64,000 bases of DNA from Endozoicomonas sp. Mp262 (GCF_025643335.1 NZ_CP092489.1:629501-693500); one strand, 5' to 3'. Shown: positions 1 to 9,018, numbered from the stretch's first letter. The notes: generated from the sequence alone by a model not told the origin. Program-made: numbers and translations.

Positions 1-158
1 TGGTTGTTTGTGATGGCACCCCTGATGCCGCCAGGCGGGTTGGCCGCGTGTTATGGAATGACCCCGCCACCGGTGTGATGCGCCACGCTGATGCTGGCTA
101 TGATATTGCCATCAACTGTGCCAGGGAACAAAAGCTTGATCTGCCAATGGTTGAATAA
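1..158 (+). CDS. hutU: urocanate hydratase, C-terminal end (partial)
   Basis: The window opens inside a gene read in the frame that starts at base 3 and stops with TAA at 156-158. The 51 visible residues carry the block [11 protein letters not shown] followed by the short tail LPMVE, which is how urocanate hydratase (imidazolonepropionate-forming, second step of histidine breakdown, cytosolic, NAD+ bound) normally ends. The next gene downstream on the same strand is hutH, the first step of the same pathway, which supports the call. The catalytic part lies outside the window, so nothing can be said about its integrity. Confidence 0.88.
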   Translation, partial: VVCDGTPDAARRVGRVLWNDPATGVMRHADAGYDIAINCAREQKLDLPMVE

Positions 159-232
159 GCTAGTGCCACTCAGCATCAAATAGCATACCTCTCTGAGCCT
201 GAACAGCTAGAGACATCCGAATGCATTTCCAG

Positions 233-348
233 CGAGGAGAGACTGTCGCAAAAGGCTTTTTGGAACCACAAAGGACATTCGTGGTTCCAAAAAACAGGAT
301 ATTGCGTTAAGACTTTCGCGACACCCTCAGGATGCTGGGAACGAGGGG
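233..348. repeat. dispersed palindromic repeat in the hutU-hutH gap
   Basis: The 291-bp gap between hutU and hutH is filled by a nested palindrome. The inner stem is TTTTTGGAACCAC (257-269) facing GTGGTTCCAAAAA (281-293), a perfect 13-bp match. Outside it lie GACTGTCGC and GCGACAC, and the element ends GCTGGGAACGAG. The same outer words (CTCGTTCCCAGC, TGTCGC, GGGAACGAG) recur at 2118, 6138, 9045, 9627 and 20687, so this is a dispersed family. No gene is seen here. The hairpin could weaken read-through from hutU into hutH. Confidence 0.7.
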
Positions 349-449
349 ACAAGCTAGCCAATTTATAAAACGGGTTCCCGCTGGTTCAGATGGGAACTAT
401 CTAAAAAAAATCATCAATGGACTAAAAACTAAATCAAGGGGGAAGATCT

Positions 450-2006
450 TTGTTTAAACAGGACTTAACAGCAAAGCAGTCGTCACTGTCCGAAACACTA
501 AACTTGATACCAGGGCAACTGACCCTGCCTCTTTTACGAACAATCTATTCCCAGCCAGTTAACATTAAAATAGATTCTGATGCCTGGAAAGCAGTTGACC
601 AGTCTGCTGAATGCGTTCAGCAGATACTGGACCAAGGACGTGTTGTTTATGGCATTAATACTGGCTTTGGTTTACTGGCTAATACCCGTATTAAAAAGGA
701 GGACCTGAACACCTTACAAAAGAGTCTGGTGCTATCTCATGCCGCTGGTATCGGGCAATTTATGGACGAAGCCGTCGTCCGATTATTGATGGTTCTGAAA
801 ATTAACAGTCTTGCCCGGGGTTTCTCTGGCGTCAGGCGCCAGGTCATTGAATCACTCATAATACTATTAAACCATGAGATATACCCCTGTATTCCCGAGA
901 AAGGATCAGTGGGAGCATCGGGTGATCTTGCCCCGCTGGCTCATATGAGCGCAATATTGCTGGGAGAAGGGGAAGCCACTTATAAAGGCAAAAAAATACC
1001 AGCCAGCGAAGCACTGGCAATCGCTAATATTGAACCACTGACGTTAGGGCCTAAAGAGGGCCTGGCCTTGCTTAATGGGACTCAGGCTTCTACTGCCTTT
1101 GCCCTGCGTGGACTGTTTGAGGCTGAGGCACTACTGGATGCGGGTGTTGTCATCGGCGCCCTGTCTGTAGACGCGGCAAAAGGCAGCCGAAAACCATTTG
1201 ATCCAAGAATTCACACCGTACGAGGCCACAAGTCACAATCGGATATTGCCACAGCTTATCGACAACTATTGGATAGCAGTGAAATTGGTGCATCCCATAA
1301 AAACTGTGAAAAAGTTCAGGACCCTTACTCTCTGAGATGCCAACCCCAAGTGATGGGAGCCTGTCTGCAGCAGATTCGTTATGCCTCGGAAATCCTGTTA
1401 ACGGAAGCCAATGCCGTTTCAGATAACCCGCTGGTATTTGCCGATGATGAAACTATTCTTTCCGGCGGCAACTTCCATGCTGAACCGGTGGCCATGGCTG
1501 CCGATAACCTGGCACTGGCCATTGCTGAAATGGGCGCCCTGTCTGAAAGAAGAATGGCACTATTGATTGACAGCCAGCTCAGTGGATTACCCCCATTCCT
1601 GGTTGATAATGGTGGTGTTAATTCCGGCTTTATGATTGCCCAGGTGACTTCTGCCGCCCTGGCCAGTGAAAACAAGTCCCTTGCCCACCCTGCCAGTGTG
1701 GATAGCCTGCCAACATCGGCCAACCAGGAAGACCATGTTTCTATGGCGACCTTTGCTGCCCGACGCCTGAATGATATGGCTCAAAATACCTCGGGAATCC
1801 TGGCAGTAGAATACCTGTCTGCCTGCCAGGGACTGGATTTCCGGGCACCATTGAAAACATCAAAGTTACTGGAGAAAGCCAAGTCGATACTGAGAAAGAA
1901 AGTGCCCTTTTATGATAAAGACAGATACTTTTCCCCTGATATAGAGTCTGCACAAAAAATTATTGAATCTAAAACATTGAGTGAACTGCTGACACTGCCC
2001 TCCTGA
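450..2006 (+). CDS. hutH: histidine ammonia-lyase
   Basis: Deaminates L-histidine to trans-urocanate, the entry step of the cytosolic hut pathway. The 518-aa product is close to the usual 505-515. Residues near 145-165 contain the Ala-Ser-Gly triad in [11 protein letters not shown] that cyclises to the MIO electrophile. Further family blocks are the N-terminal YGINTGFG, the central LLNGTQAS and the C-terminal [11 protein letters not shown]. The start is TTG at 450, chosen because a strong AAGGGGGA ribosome site lies about 6 bases upstream and the protein would otherwise lose its N-terminal helix. It follows hutU on the same strand, with the palindromic repeat between them. No HutC-type regulator or permease is visible in the window. 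Confidence 0.95.
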   Translation: MFKQDLTAKQSSLSETLNLIPGQLTLPLLRTIYSQPVNIKIDSDAWKAVDQSAECVQQILDQGRVVYGINTGFGLLANTRIKKEDLNTLQKSLVLSHAAGIGQFMDEAVVRLLMVLKINSLARGFSGVRRQVIESLIILLNHEIYPCIPEKGSVGASGDLAPLAHMSAILLGEGEATYKGKKIPASEALAIANIEPLTLGPKEGLALLNGTQASTAFALRGLFEAEALLDAGVVIGALSVDAAKGSRKPFDPRIHTVRGHKSQSDIATAYRQLLDSSEIGASHKNCEKVQDPYSLRCQPQVMGACLQQIRYASEILLTEANAVSDNPLVFADDETILSGGNFHAEPVAMAADNLALAIAEMGALSERRMALLIDSQLSGLPPFLVDNGGVNSGFMIAQVTSAALASENKSLAHPASVDSLPTSANQEDHVSMATFAARRLNDMAQNTSGILAVEYLSACQGLDFRAPLKTSKLLEKAKSILRKKVPFYDKDRYFSPDIESAQKIIESKTLSELLTLPS

Positions 2007-2027
2007 TTGAACGAGGGTTCTTAGCTC

Positions 2028-2098
2028 TAGCAGCCTGTCGGACTTAGCCGATCGTAGCGAGAAAAAGACCGGTTAGAGCTAAGTCCGACAGGCTGCTA
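2028..2098. repeat. MITE-like element, short form (family 2)
   Basis: Begins TAGCAGCCTGTCGGACTTAG and ends with its reverse complement, so the terminal repeats are about 20 bp and the element is bounded by TA. A longer version of the same element (167 bp) sits at 8852-9018. This copy lacks the long central part and keeps only the 5' arm, the word CGATCGTAGCGAGAAAAAGACCGG and the 3' arm. It lies just after hutH and may act as a terminator. There is no coding capacity. Confidence 0.75.
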
Positions 2099-2187
2099 GT
2101 GCAGGGAAGCGTGAATATAGACTCGTTCCCAGACTCCAGAGACTGTCGAGAAACCCAATTCTGTAGATAAAAAGTAGGGTTTTTACT

Positions 2188-2300
2188 CTTTATTCACCAC
2201 AGAGACACAGAGAACACAGAGCTTTCATTGCTCTTAAAAAATAACTCTCCGTGCCCTCTGTGCCTTTATTATGCCCTTTAGGGTGCTGTGGTGAATAAAG
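2188..2300. repeat. palindromic intergenic repeat (CACAGAGACACAGAG type)
   Basis: The outer arms CTTTATTCACCACAG (2188-2202) and CTGTGGTGAATAAAG (2286-2300) form a perfect 15-bp inverted repeat. The inside carries CACAGAGACACAGAG and CTCTGTGCC words. Related words recur at 6178, 48605-48640 and 59240. Together with the element at 2028 it accounts for most of the 475-bp gap between hutH and the next gene. A 60-codon reading frame that starts inside the right arm is not convincing as a gene. Confidence 0.65.
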
Positions 2301-2481
2301 TGTCTTTTGTGACATCCTCTCCAGCCTGGGAATGCATACCTCTCCAAGCCGTAAAATCTAGAGCAAAGCAAGGAGCAGTTGCCGAGATTGTAAAGAGTGG
2401 CGACGGAGAACATTCAAAACTTCAACAAGCTATAATCTATCACTCTAATAAATTTAGTCCTTTCCAATAAAGGGATACACC

Positions 2482-3594
2482 ATGTCAATCAGCTACCCAG
2501 GCTTATTTTTAAAAAATAAAAAATCATTATTTCTGCCAAAACTGGCCCTTTTTATTTTTATTGTTAGCGGGTGTACCCATCAAAAAAGCACCCATAAGAT
2601 GCCAACCATTACAAGCCTTAGAAACACAGTTAATCAGGATTTCGATCAATTAAAAAAAATAGCATATAATAATACAGCCATCAGAGCTGACAATCTAAGT
2701 GTGTATCCCTTCATATCCCGGCACAAAGTGACTGTTACTAAAATCACCACTGATATCTCAAAAGATTTATCACAATTAACCGGAGGGATAGCCCAGGACT
2801 ATCTCATAAATGTAAAAGGAAGCAGCATCCCTATCCCCTTAAGTAAAACCCGACTTAGTCATGTGCGGCTATCACTTAATCACCGTGGATTTGATATAGC
2901 CCTATTGGATGAAGTCAGGAAAAAACCTTTTTACCGGGAACTGCTGGGGCTTTCGCAACAACAGGTTCTTGATGTTGGTGCTGGCTGGGGTGAGATTAGC
3001 CTCAGTCTGCTAAAGAATAATAATCAGATATTCTGTAATGAAATTGAAGCGAGTCAGTTGCTGGCTATTTATGACCAAGCCTATAATACCCATCCAAAAT
3101 ATTTAAACCGCCTTTATCTTAGTAATTATGTTTTTCCTGATCAGTTCAAAAATATAACCAGCAATACATTTGACAGCATTATTCTCCATCGAGTAATCGC
3201 TATTTTAACACCAAAACAAGCCAACATGGCCATAAGGGAAGCATACAGGATAGTCAAACCCGGCGGACGGGTTTATATTGCATCCTTATCTGACCAGCAC
3301 CATTTAGTTCAAACTAATATAGTAAAACATCCTAAAAAGATACTATCAAACAATAATGGAATGCTTGAATTCATGGCAAAAGAAGGGTTACCACTTCAAG
3401 CCTATACTCTCCCAAAATCGGTTATAGCCATATCTGAAGATGATTTTCTTGATTACCTGAAGGAAACCGGATTTCAAATCAAACATATAGAACATCCCGG
3501 CACAACCCAAAAAACAGCCGTTCCTGAAGAAAGAAGTTTAAGAACAGGCCGGGAAAACATTGCCATTATTGCTGAGAAGCCCCATAAGAAATAA
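2482..3594 (+). CDS. lipoprotein-like SAM-dependent methyltransferase
   Basis: A 370-aa protein that combines two features rarely seen together. The N-terminus has lysines followed by a hydrophobic stretch ending in a lipobox-like IVSGC at about residues 28-32, predicting export and lipid attachment. From about residue 150 it has a class I methyltransferase fold: motif I DVGAGWGE, an acidic residue at the end of strand 2 (NEIEASQ), and RIVKPGGRVYIAS as the motif III region. The substrate is unknown. Start ATG 2482 has AAAGGGA just upstream. The base composition is AT-rich compared with neighbours, which hints at transfer. Alternative: a cytosolic methyltransferase that starts further in, with the hydrophobic segment coincidental. 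Confidence 0.6.
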   Translation: MSISYPGLFLKNKKSLFLPKLALFIFIVSGCTHQKSTHKMPTITSLRNTVNQDFDQLKKIAYNNTAIRADNLSVYPFISRHKVTVTKITTDISKDLSQLTGGIAQDYLINVKGSSIPIPLSKTRLSHVRLSLNHRGFDIALLDEVRKKPFYRELLGLSQQQVLDVGAGWGEISLSLLKNNNQIFCNEIEASQLLAIYDQAYNTHPKYLNRLYLSNYVFPDQFKNITSNTFDSIILHRVIAILTPKQANMAIREAYRIVKPGGRVYIASLSDQHHLVQTNIVKHPKKILSNNNGMLEFMAKEGLPLQAYTLPKSVIAISEDDFLDYLKETGFQIKHIEHPGTTQKTAVPEERSLRTGRENIAIIAEKPHKK

Positions 3595-3640
3595 TTATTT
3601 TACTCTATACTGATAATTAAAGGATTAAAGTAAAAAAACA

Positions 3641-3916
3641 ATGAACCCGAAAATCAAACAACACAAAGCAGAAATAAAGATTCTTGTGGATAATGGCTTC
3701 TCTTTAGCAGAAGCCTTTCTAAAAACATTTGAAAGCCGTAACATTAATAAAAGCCAACAACTATTTGACACTATTCTCCAGGATCTCTCTGCCCAAGACC
3801 TGCTGCTTGGATCAGACTATTTCTTTCCGGATGGCAGCCGACTAAACATTGACCCTTACTGTGACTGCATGCTGGCAACCAAAGGTATCCGTTCTAAAAG
3901 CCATCCAAATTATTAA
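3641..3916 (+). CDS. hypothetical protein, 91 aa
   Basis: Small soluble protein between two methyltransferase genes on the same strand, 46 bp after the first and 80 bp before the second. It is mostly helical by composition (lysine, leucine, glutamate), with a C-terminal DPYCDCM cysteine pair. I see no signal peptide or membrane segment and do not recognise a family. The reading frame is clean and AT-rich like the gene before it, which is why I accept it as probably real. Confidence 0.5.
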   Translation: MNPKIKQHKAEIKILVDNGFSLAEAFLKTFESRNINKSQQLFDTILQDLSAQDLLLGSDYFFPDGSRLNIDPYCDCMLATKGIRSKSHPNY

Positions 3917-3996
3917 AAGATAAGTACCTGTTCGAAAAATTCGTATAAACTATTAAAACAATTACAATTGATATACGATTTTAATAGTGTAGTTAA

Positions 3997-4590
3997 ATGA
4001 ATAAACCCTTCTCCCAAGCCTGTGAAAACAACAAAGTTGCCATCTTATCCCTATTAAAAAAACACTTCCGAACAGCTACGACTGTGCTCGAAATTGGCTC
4101 AGGAACAGGCCAGCATGCTGTCTATTTTGCCAGTCACTTGAACCACCTGACCTGGCAACCCTCCGATCTTGATGCCAACCTCACCGGCATTAAACTCTGG
4201 ATCAATGAAGCAAAGTTAGCCAATCTGAACCTTCCCATTAAACTGGATGTGGCAGAAAATGACTGGCCTGATATCCACGTTGATGCAATCTACTCAGCAA
4301 ATACAGCCCACATTATGCCTTGGCCTACCGTAAAATCCATGTTCAGGGGGATTGGAAAAAAACTGTCCCCAGGAGGGGTCTTTTGCCTATACGGCCCTTT
4401 TAATTACCATGATACCTATACCAGCGAAAGCAATAAGCTATTTGACCAACATCTCAAGGCGTTAGCACCAGAAATGGGTATTCGTGATTATGAAGCCATA
4501 GAAACACTGGCTCACCAGTCAGGCATGCAGTTATTGGAAGACATTGCCATGCCCGCTAATAACCGCACTTTGGTATGGGAAAAAAATTAA
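3997..4590 (+). CDS. DUF938 family SAM-dependent methyltransferase
   Basis: The 197-aa product has the DUF938 layout. It opens with the short FSQACENNK block, followed by motif I VLEIGSGTGQHAVYFA at about residues 30-45, the WQPSDLD acidic turn, and a late GGVFCLYGPFNY block. The family is widespread in Proteobacteria and has a human relative (METTL26), but the methylated substrate is not known. The length is typical of the family. An AT-rich inverted repeat (around 3943-3990, CGTATAAACTATTAAAA facing TTTTAATAGTGTAG) lies directly upstream and may hold the promoter or an operator. It is convergent with the PhnA-like gene, 11 bp apart. Confidence 0.85.
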   Translation: MNKPFSQACENNKVAILSLLKKHFRTATTVLEIGSGTGQHAVYFASHLNHLTWQPSDLDANLTGIKLWINEAKLANLNLPIKLDVAENDWPDIHVDAIYSANTAHIMPWPTVKSMFRGIGKKLSPGGVFCLYGPFNYHDTYTSESNKLFDQHLKALAPEMGIRDYEAIETLAHQSGMQLLEDIAMPANNRTLVWEKN

Positions 4591-4601
4591 ACGTCCACTT
4601 T

Positions 4602-4997
4602 TCAGCAACTATCTGCCCATTCCAGTACTTCTGGCTCAAGATAGGCTTGTTCCAGAAGTTCTGCTGCCCAGGGGTATTCACTGGACAATGACCGTAATTG
4701 ACGGATGGCAACCACCTGGGCTCCCGGCAATGTGCTCCAAATCGTTTTATTCAGACAACGCCAGTGATCGGGCTTTACTCTCTTTGGGCTGGCCAGTTGT
4801 TCCCAGCACTCTTCACAGGCCATCAAACAATGATCAAAGTCAGGCTCCTCCGGCACTGGCGCTACTTCGTATATTTTCAGAGGAACACCGGATGCCTCGC
4901 AGATTTCACAACAAGACTTGCTGCGACGAGCCAAATCCTTCCCAAGCAAACTCAATATCCCCTGACGTTCCTGGTGTTTTTTTAGCCCTTTAGCCAT
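4602..4997 (-). CDS. PhnA-domain zinc-ribbon protein
   Basis: A 131-aa protein with two cysteine pairs, CCEIC (about residues 29-33) and CEEC (about 61-64), that form a PhnA/YjdM-type zinc ribbon. They are followed by a DHWRCLNKTIWS block seen in short PhnA-like proteins of marine gammaproteobacteria. Despite the name, these proteins are not shown to break down phosphonates, so the biochemical role is unknown. It starts ATG at 4997 and ends 11 bp from the convergent DUF938 gene. No signal or membrane segment is seen, so it is probably cytosolic. Confidence 0.75.
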   Translation of the reverse strand: MAKGLKKHQERQGILSLLGKDLARRSKSCCEICEASGVPLKIYEVAPVPEEPDFDHCLMACEECWEQLASPKRVKPDHWRCLNKTIWSTLPGAQVVAIRQLRSLSSEYPWAAELLEQAYLEPEVLEWADSC

Positions 4998-5094
4998 GAT
5001 TCACACTCCAAACCATTTAATTACCCGCACCTTTTACAGCATTTCACTCCACATTTCCTGTTGTAACTCAGACTCTGGCAGGTAATCATGACCT

Positions 5095-5397
5095 TAGGGG
5101 CTGTTGAGGTTTTATCATGTGCTCAGCCAAAGCCAGCGGTTTCGTGGCTAGGCGCAGCAGCGCAGGAATAACCTAAAGGTCACTCGTACTGATGTCTTTC
5201 AAGCTGCTGTAACGACGGCACGGAAGCGCTGGCTTTGGCCCTTCGGGTGATTCGTAAAGCGGCCTTCCGGCTGTGTTGAACTGGCTTGACGTAGAATAAC
5301 TACGCGCTGCACCAGTTCGCCCGTTGTGCCCCATTGGGTATTGCGTAAGGCCGCTTTACGAACCACTGAGCTCATGATAAAACCTCAACAGCCCCTA
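5095..5397. mobile_element. MITE-like element (family 1), copy A
   Basis: A 303-bp non-coding element that fills most of the 423-bp gap 4998-5420. Its ends TAGGGGCTGTTGAGG and CCTCAACAGCCCCTA are inverted repeats of about 31 bp with one mismatch, bounded by TA as expected for Tc1/mariner (IS630)-mobilised MITEs. The inside folds into further hairpins (AGCCAAAGCCAGCG against CGCTGGCTTTGGC). A second copy of 266 bp in the opposite orientation is at 33873-34138; it lacks about 22 bp around CCGTTGTGCCCCATTGGG. Lone half-ends of the same terminal repeat are seen near 6245 and at 35237. Confidence 0.8.
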
Positions 5398-5420
5398 ACA
5401 CTTACAAATACTGACGCCAT

Positions 5421-6095
5421 ATGAAAATTAACAGGATGTCTTCGCCTAATCGGGATGACTGGGAAATCCCTGTGGAATACCTGGTGCTCCATTATACTGC
5501 TGTGGATCTGCAGGATACCCTTGCCATATTTATGAAGCCTGGGGGCGTTATTTCTGCACACCTTGTGATTGATAGGGATGGCAGCATCTATGAACTGGTG
5601 GACTGTCTTGAGGGTAAAACCTTAAGGGGCAGACACTCAGGTCCTAGTCAATGGCTACAGGGAGAAAAACTCAAAGAACAATTTAATGATTTTTCCATTG
5701 GTATTGAGCTGGTTAACTACAACGGCAATATATTCCCATTCACAGATGAGCAATACAGTACCTTAACCTGGATAGTTAACAAGCTACAGCGGCACTACCC
5801 GGCTTTAAATGATCCTGGACGAATTGTCGGCCACGAACATATAGCTGGATTTCGTGGCAAGGCAGACCCGGGCTTGTGCTTTGACTGGCCTCGATTTTAC
5901 CAGGACTGCTTTCCTGAGCAGCTTGCCCCATTGAGAACATCAGTCTGCCCAAACGAGTTGCAACGCTCTTTGATGAACTTCCAGGAACAGGAACCAAGAG
6001 GGAATAAGGAGAGATCAAAGTACTGGCAGGCAGTTAGTCATATTACAGAAACATCTATCAAGTTAATTAATGAAGCAAAAAACTCTGCACAATAA
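5421..6095 (+). CDS. N-acetylmuramoyl-L-alanine amidase, Amidase_2 type
   Basis: Predicted zinc amidase that removes the peptide from muramic acid in peptidoglycan or its turnover fragments. The 224-aa product shows the family landmarks: LVLHYTA with the first zinc histidine (about residue 24), SAHLVIDRDG, the IGIELVN block, and GHEHIAGFRGKADPG with the second histidine and the lysine/aspartate of the active site. No signal peptide is visible, so it resembles the cytosolic AmpD type rather than the lipoprotein AmiD. The start ATG 5421 lies 23 bp beyond the MITE, so its promoter is either in the MITE or was displaced by it. The last 60 residues are not part of the usual domain. Confidence 0.85.
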   Translation: MKINRMSSPNRDDWEIPVEYLVLHYTAVDLQDTLAIFMKPGGVISAHLVIDRDGSIYELVDCLEGKTLRGRHSGPSQWLQGEKLKEQFNDFSIGIELVNYNGNIFPFTDEQYSTLTWIVNKLQRHYPALNDPGRIVGHEHIAGFRGKADPGLCFDWPRFYQDCFPEQLAPLRTSVCPNELQRSLMNFQEQEPRGNKERSKYWQAVSHITETSIKLINEAKNSAQ

Positions 6096-6129
6096 ACGGA
6101 GGTGATCTGCTCTTTAACGCTTAGCTGCA

Positions 6130-6237
6130 CGAGTCGCCTCGTTCCCAGCGGGGAGAGGCTGTCGCAAAAGTTATTTTTATTAACCACGGAGACACAAAGC
6201 ATACTTTTGCGACACCCTCGGGACGCCGGGAACGAGA
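6130..6237. repeat. dispersed palindromic repeat (CTCGTTCCCAGC family)
   Basis: Between the amidase and the convergent amidohydrolase. The outer arms are CTCGTTCCCAGC and GCCGGGAACGAG, with inner arms TGTCGCAAAAG and CTTTTGCGACA, so the whole element is one long imperfect hairpin. It contains the ACCACGGAGACACAAAG word seen in other repeats here. It is placed as a bidirectional terminator would be. Just after it, near 6245, CAGCCCCTAG resembles a lone end of MITE family 1. Confidence 0.65.
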
Positions 6238-6303
6238 GAAACATCAGCAGCCCCTAGAACTCTCAGGCAATGCTGCAACTGCTTCACACAGAATAACTTG
6301 ATT

Positions 6304-8028
6304 TCATTCTGTTAACTCATTTCGATCATAGCGCAAAACGCCTCCAATCCATGTTTGCTCAACAGTGATATCAGATAGCTCTCTGCGTAATTCTAGTGGA
6401 TTTTCAGAAATCACGATCAAATCAGCCCATTTCCCCGGCTCTATAGACCCTCTGTCGTCTTCCAAAAACATCTGCCATGCAGCATCAATGGTCATGGCTC
6501 GTAAGGCACGAATAACACTGATTCTTTCTTCTTTACCCAGTACAGAACCCTTTCGGGTTGTCCTGGTAACGGCATGATGTGCCATTTTAAAGGGCTCAAT
6601 AGGGGTTACTGGGGTATCACTATGGATGCTATAACGCACTCCCATTTTATCCGCTGTGTTTAGGGGGCTAATCAATGAAGCTCTTGAGCCACCCAAAAAC
6701 AGATTCTGATAGCGATCCCCCCAGTAATAAACATGCGATGGGAAAAATGTTGGCGTAATTTGCAATTCAGCCATTGCTTCCAGCTGATTCGGCCTGGCCA
6801 TTTGAGAATGGACCATAATATGGCGGGAGTCTTTCCTGGGAGAGGTATCCTGGGCTCTTCCTATAGCATCAATCACCATATCAATTGCCGCATCTCCATT
6901 GGCATGTAATGCCAGTTGCCATCCCTTGGAATGCCACTGATTGACCAGCGTGTTCAGTTCTTGTGATGATATCGAGGAGTAACCCCGATAATTAGTATTC
7001 ACGCCTTGAGCCTGCCGGAAATAAGGCAGTGACAAAAACCCAGTGTAACCGGGTATGGAGCCATCGGTTGTTATCTTCAGTGCCCCTGTGGATACTTTAT
7101 CATTATTGACTGGCTCCAATTTGCCATTGCTCAAACCCTTGGCTAAATCAAGGTTTGGCCAGATAACCAGCCGTTGGGGAATCAGTCCGATTCCAGCCAG
7201 TAAGGTTATTGGTTTATACAAATCAGGTGTCGTCAAACCGCTTTGAACGGTGGTGACGCCCTCCACGGTATAATCTTCAACGGAATTCTGCAAAAGCTTC
7301 AGCAATCGGGAAGCGGATAATTTCAGGGCCTTATTTCTGGCTTTATTATGAGCAGTTTCTTTTAACACACCGGTAGCTTGTCCATTAATATCGCGAACAA
7401 CCTCGCCTCCCTTGGGGTTAGGTGTATCTTTGGAGATACCCAGTCTTTTTAGGGCCTTGCTATTCACCATACTCATATGACCGGATATATGCATCACCAT
7501 AATCGGATGTTTTTTTGAAATAGCATCCAGCTCTTTCCTGGTCAAAAATCGCCGCTCAAGCAGTAAGGTATCATCATAACCAAAACCAATAATCCACTCG
7601 CCGCTGGAAACTGTCCTGGCCTGAAGCTTTAGTTTTTCCTTAACATCAATAATGGAGACAACGCGACCTATGGGAGGACTGTTGAGGTCAGCGGCAATAG
7701 CATCCAACCCGCTGCCCGGAAAGTGCCCATGAGCTTCTATAAAACCGGGCAACAATGGCTTTCCATCCAGATCAACAACCTTTGCATCAGGCCCCGCCTG
7801 CACAAGAATATCCTCTTTGTCCCCCACCGCCACGATTCTGTCTTTTTCCACAAGAACCGCTTCAGCAATACGATTTTTCTTATCCATGGTCAGGATCGGC
7901 CCATTAATAAAAACCAGCCTGTCGGGAGGTATTGGATTCAGGTAATACCAAACAGAAATGGATACCAGAAAAATCAACAACGCAGCAAGAACTGTAAACT
8001 TTATCAGGCGATGGAAGAAAAAAACCAT
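6304..8028 (-). CDS. membrane-anchored amidohydrolase (YtcJ-like, amidohydrolase_3)
   Basis: A metal-dependent hydrolase of the amidohydrolase superfamily, about 574 aa from the start chosen here. It begins with a single hydrophobic anchor after FFFHRLIKF, then the N-terminal beta domain, then the GFIEAHGHF metal motif (H-x-H). It also has HISGHMS, HANGDAAIDM and a late HSDTPVTP block, all typical of YtcJ/LAF-like members. The substrate cannot be told from sequence. Reading is open to 8127, but the ATG at 8028 has GGGGA about 9 bases upstream and begins right before the membrane anchor, so I prefer it. The anchor implies a periplasm-facing enzyme. Confidence 0.85.
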   Translation of the reverse strand: MVFFFHRLIKFTVLAALLIFLVSISVWYYLNPIPPDRLVFINGPILTMDKKNRIAEAVLVEKDRIVAVGDKEDILVQAGPDAKVVDLDGKPLLPGFIEAHGHFPGSGLDAIAADLNSPPIGRVVSIIDVKEKLKLQARTVSSGEWIIGFGYDDTLLLERRFLTRKELDAISKKHPIMVMHISGHMSMVNSKALKRLGISKDTPNPKGGEVVRDINGQATGVLKETAHNKARNKALKLSASRLLKLLQNSVEDYTVEGVTTVQSGLTTPDLYKPITLLAGIGLIPQRLVIWPNLDLAKGLSNGKLEPVNNDKVSTGALKITTDGSIPGYTGFLSLPYFRQAQGVNTNYRGYSSISSQELNTLVNQWHSKGWQLALHANGDAAIDMVIDAIGRAQDTSPRKDSRHIMVHSQMARPNQLEAMAELQITPTFFPSHVYYWGDRYQNLFLGGSRASLISPLNTADKMGVRYSIHSDTPVTPIEPFKMAHHAVTRTTRKGSVLGKEERISVIRALRAMTIDAAWQMFLEDDRGSIEPGKWADLIVISENPLELRRELSDITVEQTWIGGVLRYDRNELTE

Positions 8029-8137
8029 GGATATCATCCCCAAATAGCATTTATTGTTATGGAAAGTGGACTTCCCTTGGAGAATATTTCGCCTCTCAAA
8101 CCCAACCATCAAAACCCATAGAATCACACATTCTTGA

Positions 8138-8854
8138 TCCAGATCAACTAAAGCAAATCCTGAAGCGCTTCAAATTTTTCAAAAACAATTGAAAGAACTG
8201 GGGCCAATGACCCGGGGAGAAAAAACCGTTGCCGCTATATTCATGGTGACGGCTCTGGCCTGGATTATCCGCCCATTATTAGCCAACTCTATTCCCGGGC
8301 TTTCTGATACCGTCATCGCCATAACGGCAACTGTGAGTCTATTTATTATTCCTGTGAACCAAAGCGACAAGGTTTATGTTATGTCCTGGGATAAAGCCCG
8401 GGAAATTCCTTGGGGAGTACTCATTCTTTTTGGCGGTGGCCTGGCACTGGCCTCCCTGATAAAAAGTACCGGTCTGGCTGGCTGGGTGGCCGATGCCATG
8501 AGTGTGATTCAGGGGCTGCCCATAATCCTTGTGGTAGCTGCCGTGGTTACTGTCATTATCTTCCTGACCGAACTCACCAGCAACACCGCCACTGCCGCCG
8601 GTTTCCTGCCATTAATGGGCGCCCTGGCAATTACCCTGGGTGTCGACCCACTGGTTCTGGCAGTGCCTGCGGCCCTTGCTGCCAGCTGTGCCTTTATGAT
8701 GCCTGTTGCCACGCCACCTAATGCCATTGTCTTTGGCTCTGGAAAGCTGGATATCAAGGATATGATTAAAGCAGGATTTGCCCTGAACCTTGCTGGCATC
8801 GTATTAGTGACATTAACGGGTTACTGGCTTGTAGGGTTGGTACTGACTGCCTAG
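8138..8854 (+). pseudogene. DASS (SLC13-type) anion transporter, 3' remnant
   Basis: Only the C-terminal half of a sodium/dicarboxylate-type symporter remains, about 230 of some 480 residues. The visible part has ELKELGPMTRGEK-like sequence, the second half of the membrane core, the TSNTATAA ion-binding signature and CAFMMPVATPPNAIV. The first half with the other signature is absent, and the frame is closed by a stop at 8135-8137 where homology ends. A TTG at 8189 could start a shorter product but would not make a working carrier. The stop codon TAG (8852-8854) is the first three bases of the MITE at 8852, so both ends of this gene have been altered. Confidence 0.8.
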
Positions 8855-9018
8855 CAGCCTGTCGGACTTAGCCGATCGTAGCGAGAAAAAGACCGGTTTG
8901 AGCCATTTTTTGTGCTGATTCGAGGCGAATAGTGGTTCTATTTAACGAGAATCAGCATAAAAAATGGCCAAATCCGGCTTTTTCGCAGTAGGTCAGAGCT
9001 AAGTCCGACAGGCTGCTA
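8852..9018. mobile_element. MITE-like element (family 2), long form
   Basis: A 167-bp element with terminal inverted repeats TAGCAGCCTGTCGGACTTAG and its complement at 8999-9018. The middle contains a second hairpin, AGCCATTTTTTGTGCTGATTC against GAATCAGCATAAAAAATGG, split by a short loop. It has no coding capacity. It abuts the transporter remnant so closely that its first bases form that frame's stop codon. Compare the internally shortened copy at 2028-2098. The rest of the 346-bp gap (9019-9200) holds a copy of the CTCGTTCCCAG palindrome (about 9043-9094) and the probable promoter of the next gene. Confidence 0.8.

Noticed and set aside
2288-2470. 60-codon reading frame before the methyltransferase gene
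   Set aside because: It starts inside the arm of a dispersed palindrome and has no ribosome site or recognisable content.
4544-4993. Plus-strand frames overlapping the PhnA-like gene
   Set aside because: They are shadows of the minus-strand gene, which has the zinc-ribbon cysteines and a family match.
8029-8127. Longer start for the amidohydrolase
   Set aside because: The extra 33 residues have no signal-like or conserved character, and the ATG at 8028 has a good ribosome site before the membrane anchor.
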